From: G963674505 sp964575975 | GTDB lineage: Bacteria > Desulfobacterota > Desulfobacteria > Desulfobacterales > SKZT01 | Length of the DNA stretch: 6,148 nucleotides | Reading direction: 5' to 3' | Assembly (NCBI GenBank): GCA_964575975.1 | Contig: CAZNTU010000295.1 | Location: 1 to 6,148, forward strand | Shown: positions 1-6,113 of the stretch, in pieces | Position numbering within the stretch: position 1 is the stretch's first letter | Layout of the letters: every line of letters begins with the position of its first letter | Made by a program: the position numbers and the translations under genes | The notes under the pieces: model-generated | What the model was told of the DNA's origin: nothing | What the model saw: only the letters and a program-made list of their open reading frames with translations | The model's database searches: none

Positions 1-54
1 CAATAACCAATCAACCAATCAACCAATAACCAATCAACCAATCAACCAATCAAC
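1..54. repeat. Tandem array of 7/8-bp units, cut by the window edge
   Basis: The segment is built only from the octamer CAATCAAC and its one-base-shorter form CAATAAC. In order the units are 7, 8, 8, 7, 8, 8, 8 bp, so bases 1-23 repeat exactly as 24-46 (a 23-bp higher-order unit), followed by one more octamer at 47-54. The array starts at the first base and probably continues to the left. Because 8 is not a multiple of 3 and the complementary octamer array places TGA in every frame, it is unlikely to be coding. It stops about 118 bp before the helicase start. A role in regulation or copy-number variation is inference only. Confidence 0.9.
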
Positions 55-57
55 CTC

Positions 58-86
58 TTGAAATTTTTGATGAATTGGCCTAATCT
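58..86 (+). promoter_or_regulatory. Weak sigma-70-like promoter candidate for the helicase operon
   Basis: TTGAAA (58-63) matches the -35 consensus at five of six bases. Seventeen bases later lies TAATCT (81-86), which matches the -10 consensus at only three of six. The site lies directly beside the tandem repeat, so changes in repeat number would alter the DNA just upstream of the -35 box. The 55-171 leader shows no better candidate and no clear sigma-54 site. The poor -10 box makes this a tentative call. Confidence 0.2.
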
Positions 87-171
87 CTTAGCTTCGAACG
101 CAAAAATACAAAATCCTCGGCAAAGCGGGGGCTTGAACGAAAAGAAAGACGAGGGGGCGGGACATACATAG

Positions 172-1554
172 TTGAAGATTGTGGTTTCCAAAAAGCTTTA
201 TCTGACAGACGCTCCGGCGGAGCTTCGGCAGACGTTGGTCGAGCGTCTGCAAATGCCCAATCCCAAATGGGTCGAGAACGAGCGTATGGGAAGATGGAAC
301 GGCGAAACCCCTCAGACCTTGAAATTCTACCGGATTGCCGAGAACGGGGATTTGGTCGTCCCGCGAGGGTACGCGCGGCAGCTGATTCTGACGTGCAGGA
401 AGAGAAACATCGGTTTCGAACTTTTGGATAAGCGGCGGGAACTCGCTCCGGTGGAATTGGAATTTCGGGGTGCTCTTCGGCCGTACCAGCGAGAGGCGGC
501 AGGGGTGCTCCTGGCGAAAGATTTCGGCACGGTGAGCTTTCCCACGGGAAGCGGCAAGACGGTGTTGGCATTGTACATGGCCGCGCAGAGAAAGCAGCCG
601 GCGATAGTGGTGGTTCATACCAGAGACTTGGCGTTTCAATGGGCCGACAGGATTTCCGGCTTTTTGAACATTCCGGCCGATGAAATCGGAATGGTTGGCG
701 GGGGCAAGACCGTTGTCGGCGAGCGGTTTACGGTGGCCATGGTTCAAACGCTTTACAAGTGCGCGGACGAGATATCGAAGAAGATCGGTTTTCTGATCGT
801 GGACGAGTGTCACAGGGCGCCCAGCAGGACCTTCACGGAGGCGGTGGCCGCGTTCGACAGCAGGTACATGCTGGGACTGAGCGCCACCCCATGGCGTCGG
901 GACAAGCTTTCCAAGCTGATCTTCTGGCATTTGGGAGACCTGCACTACAAGCTCGACCGGGACGAACTGGTCAAGTCCGGCGACGTTCTCGAGGCCGAAG
1001 TCCACGTGAGGGAGACCAATTTCAAACCGTACCACAATCCCAGCACGGAATACACGCAAATGCTGGCCGAACTGACCTCCGACGACGAGAGGAACCGAAT
1101 GATCGTCGACGATATCGCCAAGGAGGCGAGGGAGGGGACGGGAGTGTCTCTGGTGCTTTCCGACCGCAAGGCCCATTGCGAGACGCTGAAGGCTTTGTTG
1201 AAGTACCGGTGCCATATCGTGGCGGAGATGTTGACCGGAGACCTTGGTCCCGTCGAGCGCCAGGAAATTCTGGAACGTCTGAAAAGGGGGGAGTTCAAGG
1301 TTCTTATTGCGACGGGGCAGCTCATGGGGGAGGGGTTCGATTGCAAAGATCTGACCACTTTGTTCCTGACCACTCCCATCCGGTTCAGGGGCCGGGTCCT
1401 GCAATATTTGGGGAGGGTTTTGAGGCCCGCGCAGAACAAGAGCGCGGCCAAGGTGTACGATTACGTGGACATACACGTGGAGCCTCTCAAGGCGTCGGCG
1501 AAGGAGCGTATGGGAGTCTATAAAAGCGCATCGTCCTCGAGCGGGGTTGAATAG
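172..1554 (+). CDS. Superfamily 2 DEAD/DEAH-box helicase, XPB/SSL2-like
   Basis: This is a predicted cytoplasmic ATP-dependent helicase or translocase acting on nucleic acid, 460 aa long. Visible motifs, in order, are: a Q-motif-like LRPYQREA at 102-109; Walker A PTGSGKT at 124-130; the Walker B/DEAH-type box DECH at 211-214; motif III SATP at 237-240; the C-terminal RecA-like domain with motif V around TGQLMGEGFD (381-390); and motif VI QYLGRVLRP (411-419). Both RecA-like lobes are therefore complete. The order and the DECH box resemble COG1061 (SSL2/XPB-like) proteins. Residues 1-100 form an N-terminal region of the kind seen in stand-alone bacterial members. The start is TTG: an in-frame TAG sits directly before it at 169-171, a purine-rich GAGGGGG lies at 151-157, and the next in-frame ATG would not come until residue 28 and would remove a well-formed N-terminus. 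The stop is 3 nt from the sensor kinase start, which implies co-transcription. A repair or restart role is family-based inference; no nuclease or other partner domain is fused to it. Confidence 0.9.
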   Translation: MKIVVSKKLYLTDAPAELRQTLVERLQMPNPKWVENERMGRWNGETPQTLKFYRIAENGDLVVPRGYARQLILTCRKRNIGFELLDKRRELAPVELEFRGALRPYQREAAGVLLAKDFGTVSFPTGSGKTVLALYMAAQRKQPAIVVVHTRDLAFQWADRISGFLNIPADEIGMVGGGKTVVGERFTVAMVQTLYKCADEISKKIGFLIVDECHRAPSRTFTEAVAAFDSRYMLGLSATPWRRDKLSKLIFWHLGDLHYKLDRDELVKSGDVLEAEVHVRETNFKPYHNPSTEYTQMLAELTSDDERNRMIVDDIAKEAREGTGVSLVLSDRKAHCETLKALLKYRCHIVAEMLTGDLGPVERQEILERLKRGEFKVLIATGQLMGEGFDCKDLTTLFLTTPIRFRGRVLQYLGRVLRPAQNKSAAKVYDYVDIHVEPLKASAKERMGVYKSASSSSGVE

Positions 1555-1557
1555 AAA

Positions 1558-3078
1558 ATGGCCGAAAATTCGCACAACGGCGAGACGAAATTTCCCGGTG
1601 ACGTGCCGGTCCGGATATTCATACCGGTGGTTCTGACGGTTTTTTTATTCGTCTCGACAATTTTTTTCCTGATCATTCCCATGCTGGAAGACCAGATGAT
1701 GGTCAGGAAAAGGGAGATGGTCCGGGAGTTGACGAAATCGGTATGGAGCACGCTGGAGGCGTACCATCAGAAGGAGGACTCGGGGGAGATGACCCGGGAG
1801 GAGGCCCAGAAGATGGCGGTGGACCATTTGAGACAGGTCCGCTACGGGCCCGAGATGAAGGACTACTTCTGGATAAACGACATGGCGCCGCACATCGTCA
1901 TGCATCCGTATCGTCCGGACCTGGAGGGCAAGGACATCTCCCATTTCGCCGACCCGAACGGCAAGCTGATTTTCGTGGAGTTCGTCAAGGCGGTGAAGTC
2001 CTCCGGGGACGGCTATGTGGACTACGAATGGCAGTGGAAGGACGAGCCGGGCAGGATAGTGCCGAAGATTTCCTATGTAATGGGTTTCTCCCCTTGGGGA
2101 TGGATCGTCGGAACAGGGATTTACATCGAGGACGTTCGGTCGGAGATCGCGTCGTTCGAGCACAAGATTACCCTTATGTCCCTTGGAATTCTGGGGATCA
2201 TAGTCGGTTTGTCGGCCTACATCGTATGGCAGGGGCACAAGACGGACAGACAGCGCCAAATCGCCGAACGGAGGGCGAAACTCCAGCAGGAGCAGATTTT
2301 TCAGGCCGCCAAAATGGCCTCCTTGGGCACGTTGGTTTCGGGCGTCGCCCACGAGATCAACAATCCCATTACGTCCGTGATGCTCAACGCGCCTATCATT
2401 CAAAAGGTCTGGAACAGCATCGACCCGCTCTTGAAGAAGCATTGCGACGAGCAGGGGGACTTCAGGGTCGGAAGCATGAGCTACAAAGTCTTGCGGGAGC
2501 GGATTCCCCAACTCTTGGAGGACATCGCCGAGGGGGCGAAGAGGGTGAAGGTCATCGTGGGCGACCTGAAGGACTACGCGAGACAGGCTCCGGCGGAAAT
2601 GGGCGATTCCGTGGACGTGAACGTGGTGTTGAAGAAGGCGGCCGGGCTTGTTTCCAACTTGATCAAGAAATCGACCAATCATTTTTCGATAGAGTACGGG
2701 AAAGACATTCCGGTGCTGAAGGGAAATTCGCAGCGAATCGAACAGGTGACGGTAAATCTCTTGGTGAACGCGTGTCAGGCGCTGACCGGTTCGGACCAAT
2801 CCGTCTCCGCGTCCACTTTTTACGACGATGGCGAAAAGACGGTCTGCATCCGGGTGGCGGACACGGGCGAGGGGATTCCGGAGGAAGTGTTGGAGAGAAT
2901 CATGGACCCGTTTTTCACCACCAAGAGGGAAAAAGGGGGGACCGGACTCGGTCTCTCGATTTCCGACAAGATCGTCCAGGACCACGGCGGAAGCCTGGTT
3001 TTCGATTCCGAACCGGGCAAAGGGACGACTGTCACGGTGGTCCTTCCGGTAGACGGCGAATGGGACGGCGGCGAGTGA
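1558..3078 (+). CDS. Membrane sensor histidine kinase with extracytoplasmic Cache domain
   Basis: This 506-aa inner-membrane kinase is the sensing half of a two-component system. One hydrophobic segment spans about residues 18-42 and a second about 204-224. Between them is a periplasmic domain with the look of a single-Cache (sCache_2) fold, including DYFWINDMAPHIVMHP at 102-117 and the GWIVGTGIYIEDV end at 181-193. Known members of that fold bind small organic acids, but the ligand here is unknown. There is no HAMP or PAS domain; a charged helical linker (225-250) leads into the H-box, with the phospho-acceptor H265 in SGVAHEINNP. The catalytic domain has N404 in the N box, DTGEGIP (435-441), PFFTTK (451-456) and GGTGLGL (460-466), so all ATP-binding boxes are present. 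The dimerisation region is longer than a plain HisKA, with extra residues at about 281-318. It starts 3 nt after the helicase stop with only a weak GCGGGG upstream, so translation may be coupled. It ends 4 nt before the regulator gene, its evident partner. Confidence 0.93.
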   Translation: MAENSHNGETKFPGDVPVRIFIPVVLTVFLFVSTIFFLIIPMLEDQMMVRKREMVRELTKSVWSTLEAYHQKEDSGEMTREEAQKMAVDHLRQVRYGPEMKDYFWINDMAPHIVMHPYRPDLEGKDISHFADPNGKLIFVEFVKAVKSSGDGYVDYEWQWKDEPGRIVPKISYVMGFSPWGWIVGTGIYIEDVRSEIASFEHKITLMSLGILGIIVGLSAYIVWQGHKTDRQRQIAERRAKLQQEQIFQAAKMASLGTLVSGVAHEINNPITSVMLNAPIIQKVWNSIDPLLKKHCDEQGDFRVGSMSYKVLRERIPQLLEDIAEGAKRVKVIVGDLKDYARQAPAEMGDSVDVNVVLKKAAGLVSNLIKKSTNHFSIEYGKDIPVLKGNSQRIEQVTVNLLVNACQALTGSDQSVSASTFYDDGEKTVCIRVADTGEGIPEEVLERIMDPFFTTKREKGGTGLGLSISDKIVQDHGGSLVFDSEPGKGTTVTVVLPVDGEWDGGE

Positions 3079-3082
3079 AAAC

Positions 3083-4537
3083 GTGGAAACAACCCAAAAA
3101 AACAAGAGCATGTATACAATGACCGACAAACCAAATCCCAGCAATCCCATTTTGGTTATCGACGACGAGCTTTCGATACTTTTGGCGATCGATACCACGC
3201 TTCAACTGGCCGGCTTCGACAACATCATCACGTGCCAGGACAGCCGAGAGGTCGCCCATATCCTGCCCGGCAAGGAAATCGAGGTGATCCTTTTGGATTT
3301 GAACATGCCCCACATGGACGGAGAAACTCTGCTGTCGAGAATCCGTCGGGACTATCCCGACATTCCGGTGATCGTAGTTACGGGGGCGGTGGACGTCGAG
3401 ACGGCCGTCAAGTGCATGAGATCTGGCTCTTTCGACTACGTGGTGAAACCGGTCGAGGAGGGCAGACTGTTGTCGGCCGTGAGCAGAGCGCTGGATTTTC
3501 GGGAGCTGAAGCGGGAAAACCTGGCCCTCAAGCAGCATATTCTCAAGGAAGACCTGGAGCATCCGGAAGTTTTCAAGGATATCATCACCCAGGACAAAAA
3601 GATGTTTTCCATTTTCCAGTATATCGAATCCATCGCCGGTTCCAGCCAGCCCGTGTTGATTCAAGGGGAGACGGGGGTCGGAAAGGAATTGATCGCGCGG
3701 GCGGTCCACAGGTTGAGCCGGGTGAAGGGGAACTTCGTGGCGGTCAACGTGGCGGGGCTCGACGACAACGTATTTTCCGACACGCTTTTCGGCCATATCA
3801 AGGGGGCCTTCACCGGGGCCGAGCGAGAAAGAAGCGGCTTGATAGAAAAGGCGACCGCAGGCACTCTTTTTTTGGACGAAATCGGGGACTTGAGCCCCAG
3901 TTCCCAGGTCAAGCTTCTCCGCCTGCTGCAAGAAAGAGAATACTTTCCCTTGGGCATGGACGAACCCCGAAGCACCAGCGCGCGAATCGTGGCCTCCACG
4001 CTGGCGGACCTTAAAAATTTGGAACGTTCGGGACAGTTCAGGAAGGATTTGAACTACAGGCTCGCGACCCATCAGATCCATGTGCCTACGCTTAGAGAGC
4101 GCAAAGGGGACATACCTCTTCTGATGGACCATTTTATGGAAAAGGCGGCGAACGAGTTGGGAAAAAAGAAGCCGACCCCGCCCGACGAACTCTACACGCT
4201 TCTTTCCACTTACTGTTTTCCGGGAAACATCCGGGAACTTCAGTCCATGATTTTCGACGCGGTCAGCCGGCACAAATCCAAGGTTCTTTCCATGGACGTT
4301 TTCAAGGAGCACATCCAACGGGAGCAGGAAAGCAGAAGCCCCCGGAAAATTCCGAAGGGAGTGGACCTTTCCCAACCTCTTTACATCACGGGCGATTTTC
4401 CGACCATAAAGGACGCCACTCTTTGGCTGGTGGGCGAGGCGATGAAAAGGGCCAAGGGAAACCAGTCCATTGCGGCGGGAATGCTGGGGATTTCGCAGCA
4501 GGCGCTTAGCAAGCGTTTGAAGAAGGAGGTAAACTAA
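3083..4537 (+). CDS. NtrC-family sigma-54-dependent response regulator
   Basis: This 484-aa cytoplasmic transcription activator receives phosphate from the kinase encoded just upstream and drives sigma-54 promoters. The receiver domain covers about 21-140, with acidic D27/D28, phospho-acceptor D72 in LLDLNMP, T100 and K122. The AAA+ domain follows, with Walker A GETGVGKE (195-202), an intact sigma-54 contact loop GAFTGA (241-246), Walker B TLFLDEIGD (261-269) and candidate arginine-finger residues R320 and R326. A Fis-type helix-turn-helix occupies about 444-481 (NQSIAAGMLGISQQALSKR). Nothing essential is missing, so it should be a working activator; its target promoters are not visible. The start is uncertain: GTG at 3083 gives the longest frame, 4 nt after the kinase stop, while ATG at 3119 (residue 13), with AAGAG ten bases upstream, also leaves the whole receiver intact. 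The gene ends in AAGGAGGT and TAATG, overlapping a tiny downstream frame. The domain layout is like DctD or NtrC, but no specific name is justified. Confidence 0.94.
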   Translation: METTQKNKSMYTMTDKPNPSNPILVIDDELSILLAIDTTLQLAGFDNIITCQDSREVAHILPGKEIEVILLDLNMPHMDGETLLSRIRRDYPDIPVIVVTGAVDVETAVKCMRSGSFDYVVKPVEEGRLLSAVSRALDFRELKRENLALKQHILKEDLEHPEVFKDIITQDKKMFSIFQYIESIAGSSQPVLIQGETGVGKELIARAVHRLSRVKGNFVAVNVAGLDDNVFSDTLFGHIKGAFTGAERERSGLIEKATAGTLFLDEIGDLSPSSQVKLLRLLQEREYFPLGMDEPRSTSARIVASTLADLKNLERSGQFRKDLNYRLATHQIHVPTLRERKGDIPLLMDHFMEKAANELGKKKPTPPDELYTLLSTYCFPGNIRELQSMIFDAVSRHKSKVLSMDVFKEHIQREQESRSPRKIPKGVDLSQPLYITGDFPTIKDATLWLVGEAMKRAKGNQSIAAGMLGISQQALSKRLKKEVN

Positions 4538-4593
4538 TGGAAACTATGGGAGGCGAGGGGTTGGAAATGCAAAATCCCGCCTCCGGATTTTGA
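4537..4593 (+). CDS. Possible 18-codon micro-ORF coupled to the response regulator
   Basis: A near-perfect Shine-Dalgarno AAGGAGGT (4523-4530) lies six bases before ATG at 4537-4539, which overlaps the regulator stop as TAATG. The frame reads METMGGEGLEMQNPASGF and ends at TGA 4591-4593. The initiation signals are the strongest on the plus strand in this window, which argues that ribosomes load here. The peptide resembles nothing I recognise, and most of the frame lies inside the inverted repeats at 4549-4592. It could be a real small protein, a leader-like translated segment, or the surviving 5' end of a former operon gene lost by rearrangement. The ribosome site is clear; the product's function is unknown. 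Confidence 0.35.
   Translation: METMGGEGLEMQNPASGF
4549..4592. terminator. Structured convergent junction, possible bidirectional terminator
   Basis: Two inverted repeats overlap here. CAAAATCC (4570-4577) and GGATTTTG (4585-4592) form a perfect 8-bp stem with a 7-nt loop, CGCCTCC. That loop is itself the exact complement of GGAGGCG at 4549-4555. The A-rich left arm and T-rich right arm would act in both directions, and the element lies between two convergent genes whose stops are at 4537 and 4597. There is no classic long U-run after a GC stem on either strand, so termination efficiency is uncertain. Confidence 0.4.
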
Positions 4594-4596
4594 ATC

Positions 4597-5298
4597 TTAC
4601 ACCGAGCCTTTCATCATTTCCATCATTTTTGCCTGCATCTTCCGGGTCACGGCCATTCTGTCGTGTCCGTTCTCGAGACGTTTACCCAAAAGCTTCCCGG
4701 CTTCGGTCGCCGCCTTCATGACATCCGGCTGGTTTTCCACGTCGGGAATGTCTTCCGGTCTGATTTTAACGCCCTCTCCGTGCATGAAGTAGGGCAACCC
4801 GACCTTGCAGGTTTCTCCGAAACCGCACGAGTAGCACGAAGCGGCCCCCTGTCCGGTTACTTTCGCCACGGTTTCGATGAAATTGTACATGAAGAACATC
4901 TCGATGGAATCGGCGGGAGCCTGGCCTGCCGAACCGCCCACCCCCACGGCGACTCCAAGCTTGCCCCACAACAGATTCCCCTCCTGGTGCCTGAACTGGA
5001 ACCATCGCTCCAAAAAGGAGTGGGTTGTGGCGTTCAATGTGGAATAGTAGTTGGGCGCGCCTACGACGATGGCGTCGGCCTCCACCACTTTTTCTCGCAA
5101 TGGGGCCATGTCGTCGTTTACCTTGCAAACATTGTCCTTGACGCAACCTAAACAGGCGATGCATCCGTTGATCTGCTTTTTGCGCAAAGAAACCAATTCG
5201 TAATCGCATCCCGTGTTTTCGAGGACAGCGCGGAGCAGCTTGTTGGTGCCCGACACGTCGTCTTTGCGGGGACTTCCGGAAATTCCGAGAATTTTCAT
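4597..5298 (-). CDS. Iron-sulfur flavoprotein-like flavodoxin-fold oxidoreductase
   Basis: This 233-aa soluble protein has the flavodoxin/NADPH-dependent FMN reductase fold. It opens with MKILGISGSPRKDD, the usual FMN-phosphate loop (GSPR at 8-11 with GTN at 17-19), and has a second flavin-side loop, GAPNYYSTLNA, at 80-90. A compact cysteine motif C46-x2-C49-x2-C52-x5-C58 fits the pattern that binds a 4Fe-4S cluster in archaeal and anaerobe iron-sulfur flavoproteins. A second group, C155, C158 and C164 in SCYSCGFGETCKVG, is less usual. The likely role is one- or two-electron transfer using FMN and an Fe-S centre; the electron partner is not apparent. The start is firm: GGAGGT (5305-5310) sits six bases before the ATG. 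It lies 62 nt downstream of the Crp/Fnr gene on the same strand with no terminator between them, so they may share a transcript. The tail (about 200-233) is basic and methionine-rich. Fold and flavin binding are well supported; cluster content is inferred from cysteine spacing. Confidence 0.88.
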   Translation of the reverse strand: MKILGISGSPRKDDVSGTNKLLRAVLENTGCDYELVSLRKKQINGCIACLGCVKDNVCKVNDDMAPLREKVVEADAIVVGAPNYYSTLNATTHSFLERWFQFRHQEGNLLWGKLGVAVGVGGSAGQAPADSIEMFFMYNFIETVAKVTGQGAASCYSCGFGETCKVGLPYFMHGEGVKIRPEDIPDVENQPDVMKAATEAGKLLGKRLENGHDRMAVTRKMQAKMMEMMKGSV

Positions 5299-5360
5299 TC
5301 TACGACCTCCCTGTTTTTCGTTTTTGAAACCGTCAATGATCGCTTAAAATAGCCGATATC

Positions 5361-6080
5361 TTAGAACGAGTCTGTAGCGAACGCTACATCGAACGGAAGG
5401 AAGAGGTTTTGTCCCCGGTGGGCGATTTTTCCCGATTGTTTGAGCGCTTTCATCGCCCTCGTGACGCTCACTCTGTGAGCGCCCACCAGAAAGCCCAAGT
5501 CTTCGTGGGTCAGCGGAAACGGGATCGCGTATCCTTCGTCATGCTTTTCGCCGTGTTCTCTGGCGACGTTTGCAAGGACGCTGAACAGTTTTTGCTCGAG
5601 GCTGGAAAACGTCAGGCTTCCCACGTGATCGGTAAGCAGGGAAATTCTCCGGCTCAAGTTTTTGATCACCTGCAGACCCAGGTTGGGATGCCGCAGGACC
5701 AGCGATTCGAATTTGTTCCTGGTGAATCCGCACGCGAGGGTCGGTTCCACGCACCAGGCGGTGACCGGATAATCGGCCTCCTCGGAGAACATGTTTTCTC
5801 CAAGAAAGTCTCCGGCCTTGCGATAGTCCAAGGTAACCTCGGCCCCGTCGTCGAGCACCTTGCTCAACTTTACGCGGCCGGACTTGATCAGCACGATGCT
5901 GTCGGCCGGGTCGCCCTGATGAAACACGGCCTCCCTGGGAGACAGCGTTTTCCGGTTAGCGGCACTCGCGAGCGCTTCCAGTTCAGGCCGCGCCAAATTC
6001 TCGAAAAGCCATAAATGCCCGATGCACACGGGCGAAAGAAAATATTCGTCGCCGGCGATTTGTTCGCATAAGCATCCCAT
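5361..6080 (-). CDS. Crp/Fnr-family transcriptional regulator with FNR-like cysteines
   Basis: This 239-aa cytoplasmic DNA-binding regulator has a cyclic-nucleotide-type beta-roll at about 25-135 (GDPADSIVLIKSGRVKLSK at 56-74; GDFLGENMF at 90-98), a dimerisation helix at about 135-160 and a winged helix-turn-helix at about 188-225. The arginine that binds cAMP in CRP is absent: the aligned stretch is DYPVTAWC (103-110), so cAMP is an unlikely ligand. Cysteines are C3, C5, C19, C110 and C117. By hand alignment C117 falls where FNR has C122, and three N-terminal cysteines recall FNR's cluster ligands, but the spacing C-x-C-x13-C differs from FNR's C-x2-C-x5-C. In the recognition helix (201-215, AHRVSVTRAMKALKQ), R203 and R208 match CRP R180 and R185, while V204 replaces the usual glutamate. 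AGGA (6088-6091) lies seven bases before the ATG, supporting this start. It probably regulates itself and the flavoprotein gene downstream. Redox or oxygen sensing is inference. Confidence 0.9.
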   Translation of the reverse strand: MGCLCEQIAGDEYFLSPVCIGHLWLFENLARPELEALASAANRKTLSPREAVFHQGDPADSIVLIKSGRVKLSKVLDDGAEVTLDYRKAGDFLGENMFSEEADYPVTAWCVEPTLACGFTRNKFESLVLRHPNLGLQVIKNLSRRISLLTDHVGSLTFSSLEQKLFSVLANVAREHGEKHDEGYAIPFPLTHEDLGFLVGAHRVSVTRAMKALKQSGKIAHRGQNLFLPFDVAFATDSF

Positions 6081-6102
6081 AACAGTATCCTATATACTTG
6101 AG

Positions 6103-6113
6103 TTTTCGGAAAA
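6103..6113. promoter_or_regulatory. Short palindrome upstream of the Crp/Fnr gene, possible operator
   Basis: TTTTCGGAAAA is a perfect inverted repeat (TTTTC and GAAAA about one central base), 23-33 bp upstream of the regulator's start codon. It does not match the TTGAT-N4-ATCAA site of FNR or the TGTGA-N6-TCACA site of CRP, which fits a regulator with an altered recognition helix. It is short, however, and sequences like this arise by chance in AT-rich DNA. I could not pick a convincing promoter on this strand. Confidence 0.2.

Noticed and set aside
1..54. CRISPR array
   Set aside because: The units are 7-8 bp and directly contiguous, with no spacers of unique sequence and no cas genes in the window.
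121..135. Small hairpin AAGC/GCTT in the helicase leader
   Set aside because: It is only four pairs around a G-run, with no T-tract or conserved feature; it is expected by chance.
524..540. GGCAC-N5-GC, similar to a sigma-54 promoter core, inside the helicase gene
   Set aside because: It lies within coding sequence far from any gene start and matches the consensus only in part; such matches are frequent at this base composition.
88..1575. Long minus-strand open frame opposite the helicase
   Set aside because: It has no recognisable motifs and a low-complexity, Arg/His/Leu-rich composition. The plus-strand frame carries every helicase motif, so this is a shadow frame of GC-rich coding DNA.
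1645..4375. Long minus-strand open frames opposite the kinase and regulator
   Set aside because: They lie wholly over genes with complete kinase, receiver and AAA+ motifs, lack any domain signal of their own, and have no convincing ribosome site.
5409..6014. Plus-strand open frame opposite the Crp/Fnr gene
   Set aside because: It shows no family features, while the minus-strand frame has a full beta-roll, helix-turn-helix and Shine-Dalgarno.
6091..6096. TATATA as a -10 box for the Crp/Fnr gene
   Set aside because: A transcript starting about seven bases downstream would begin inside or after the AGGA ribosome site (6088-6091), and no -35-like hexamer sits at the right distance.
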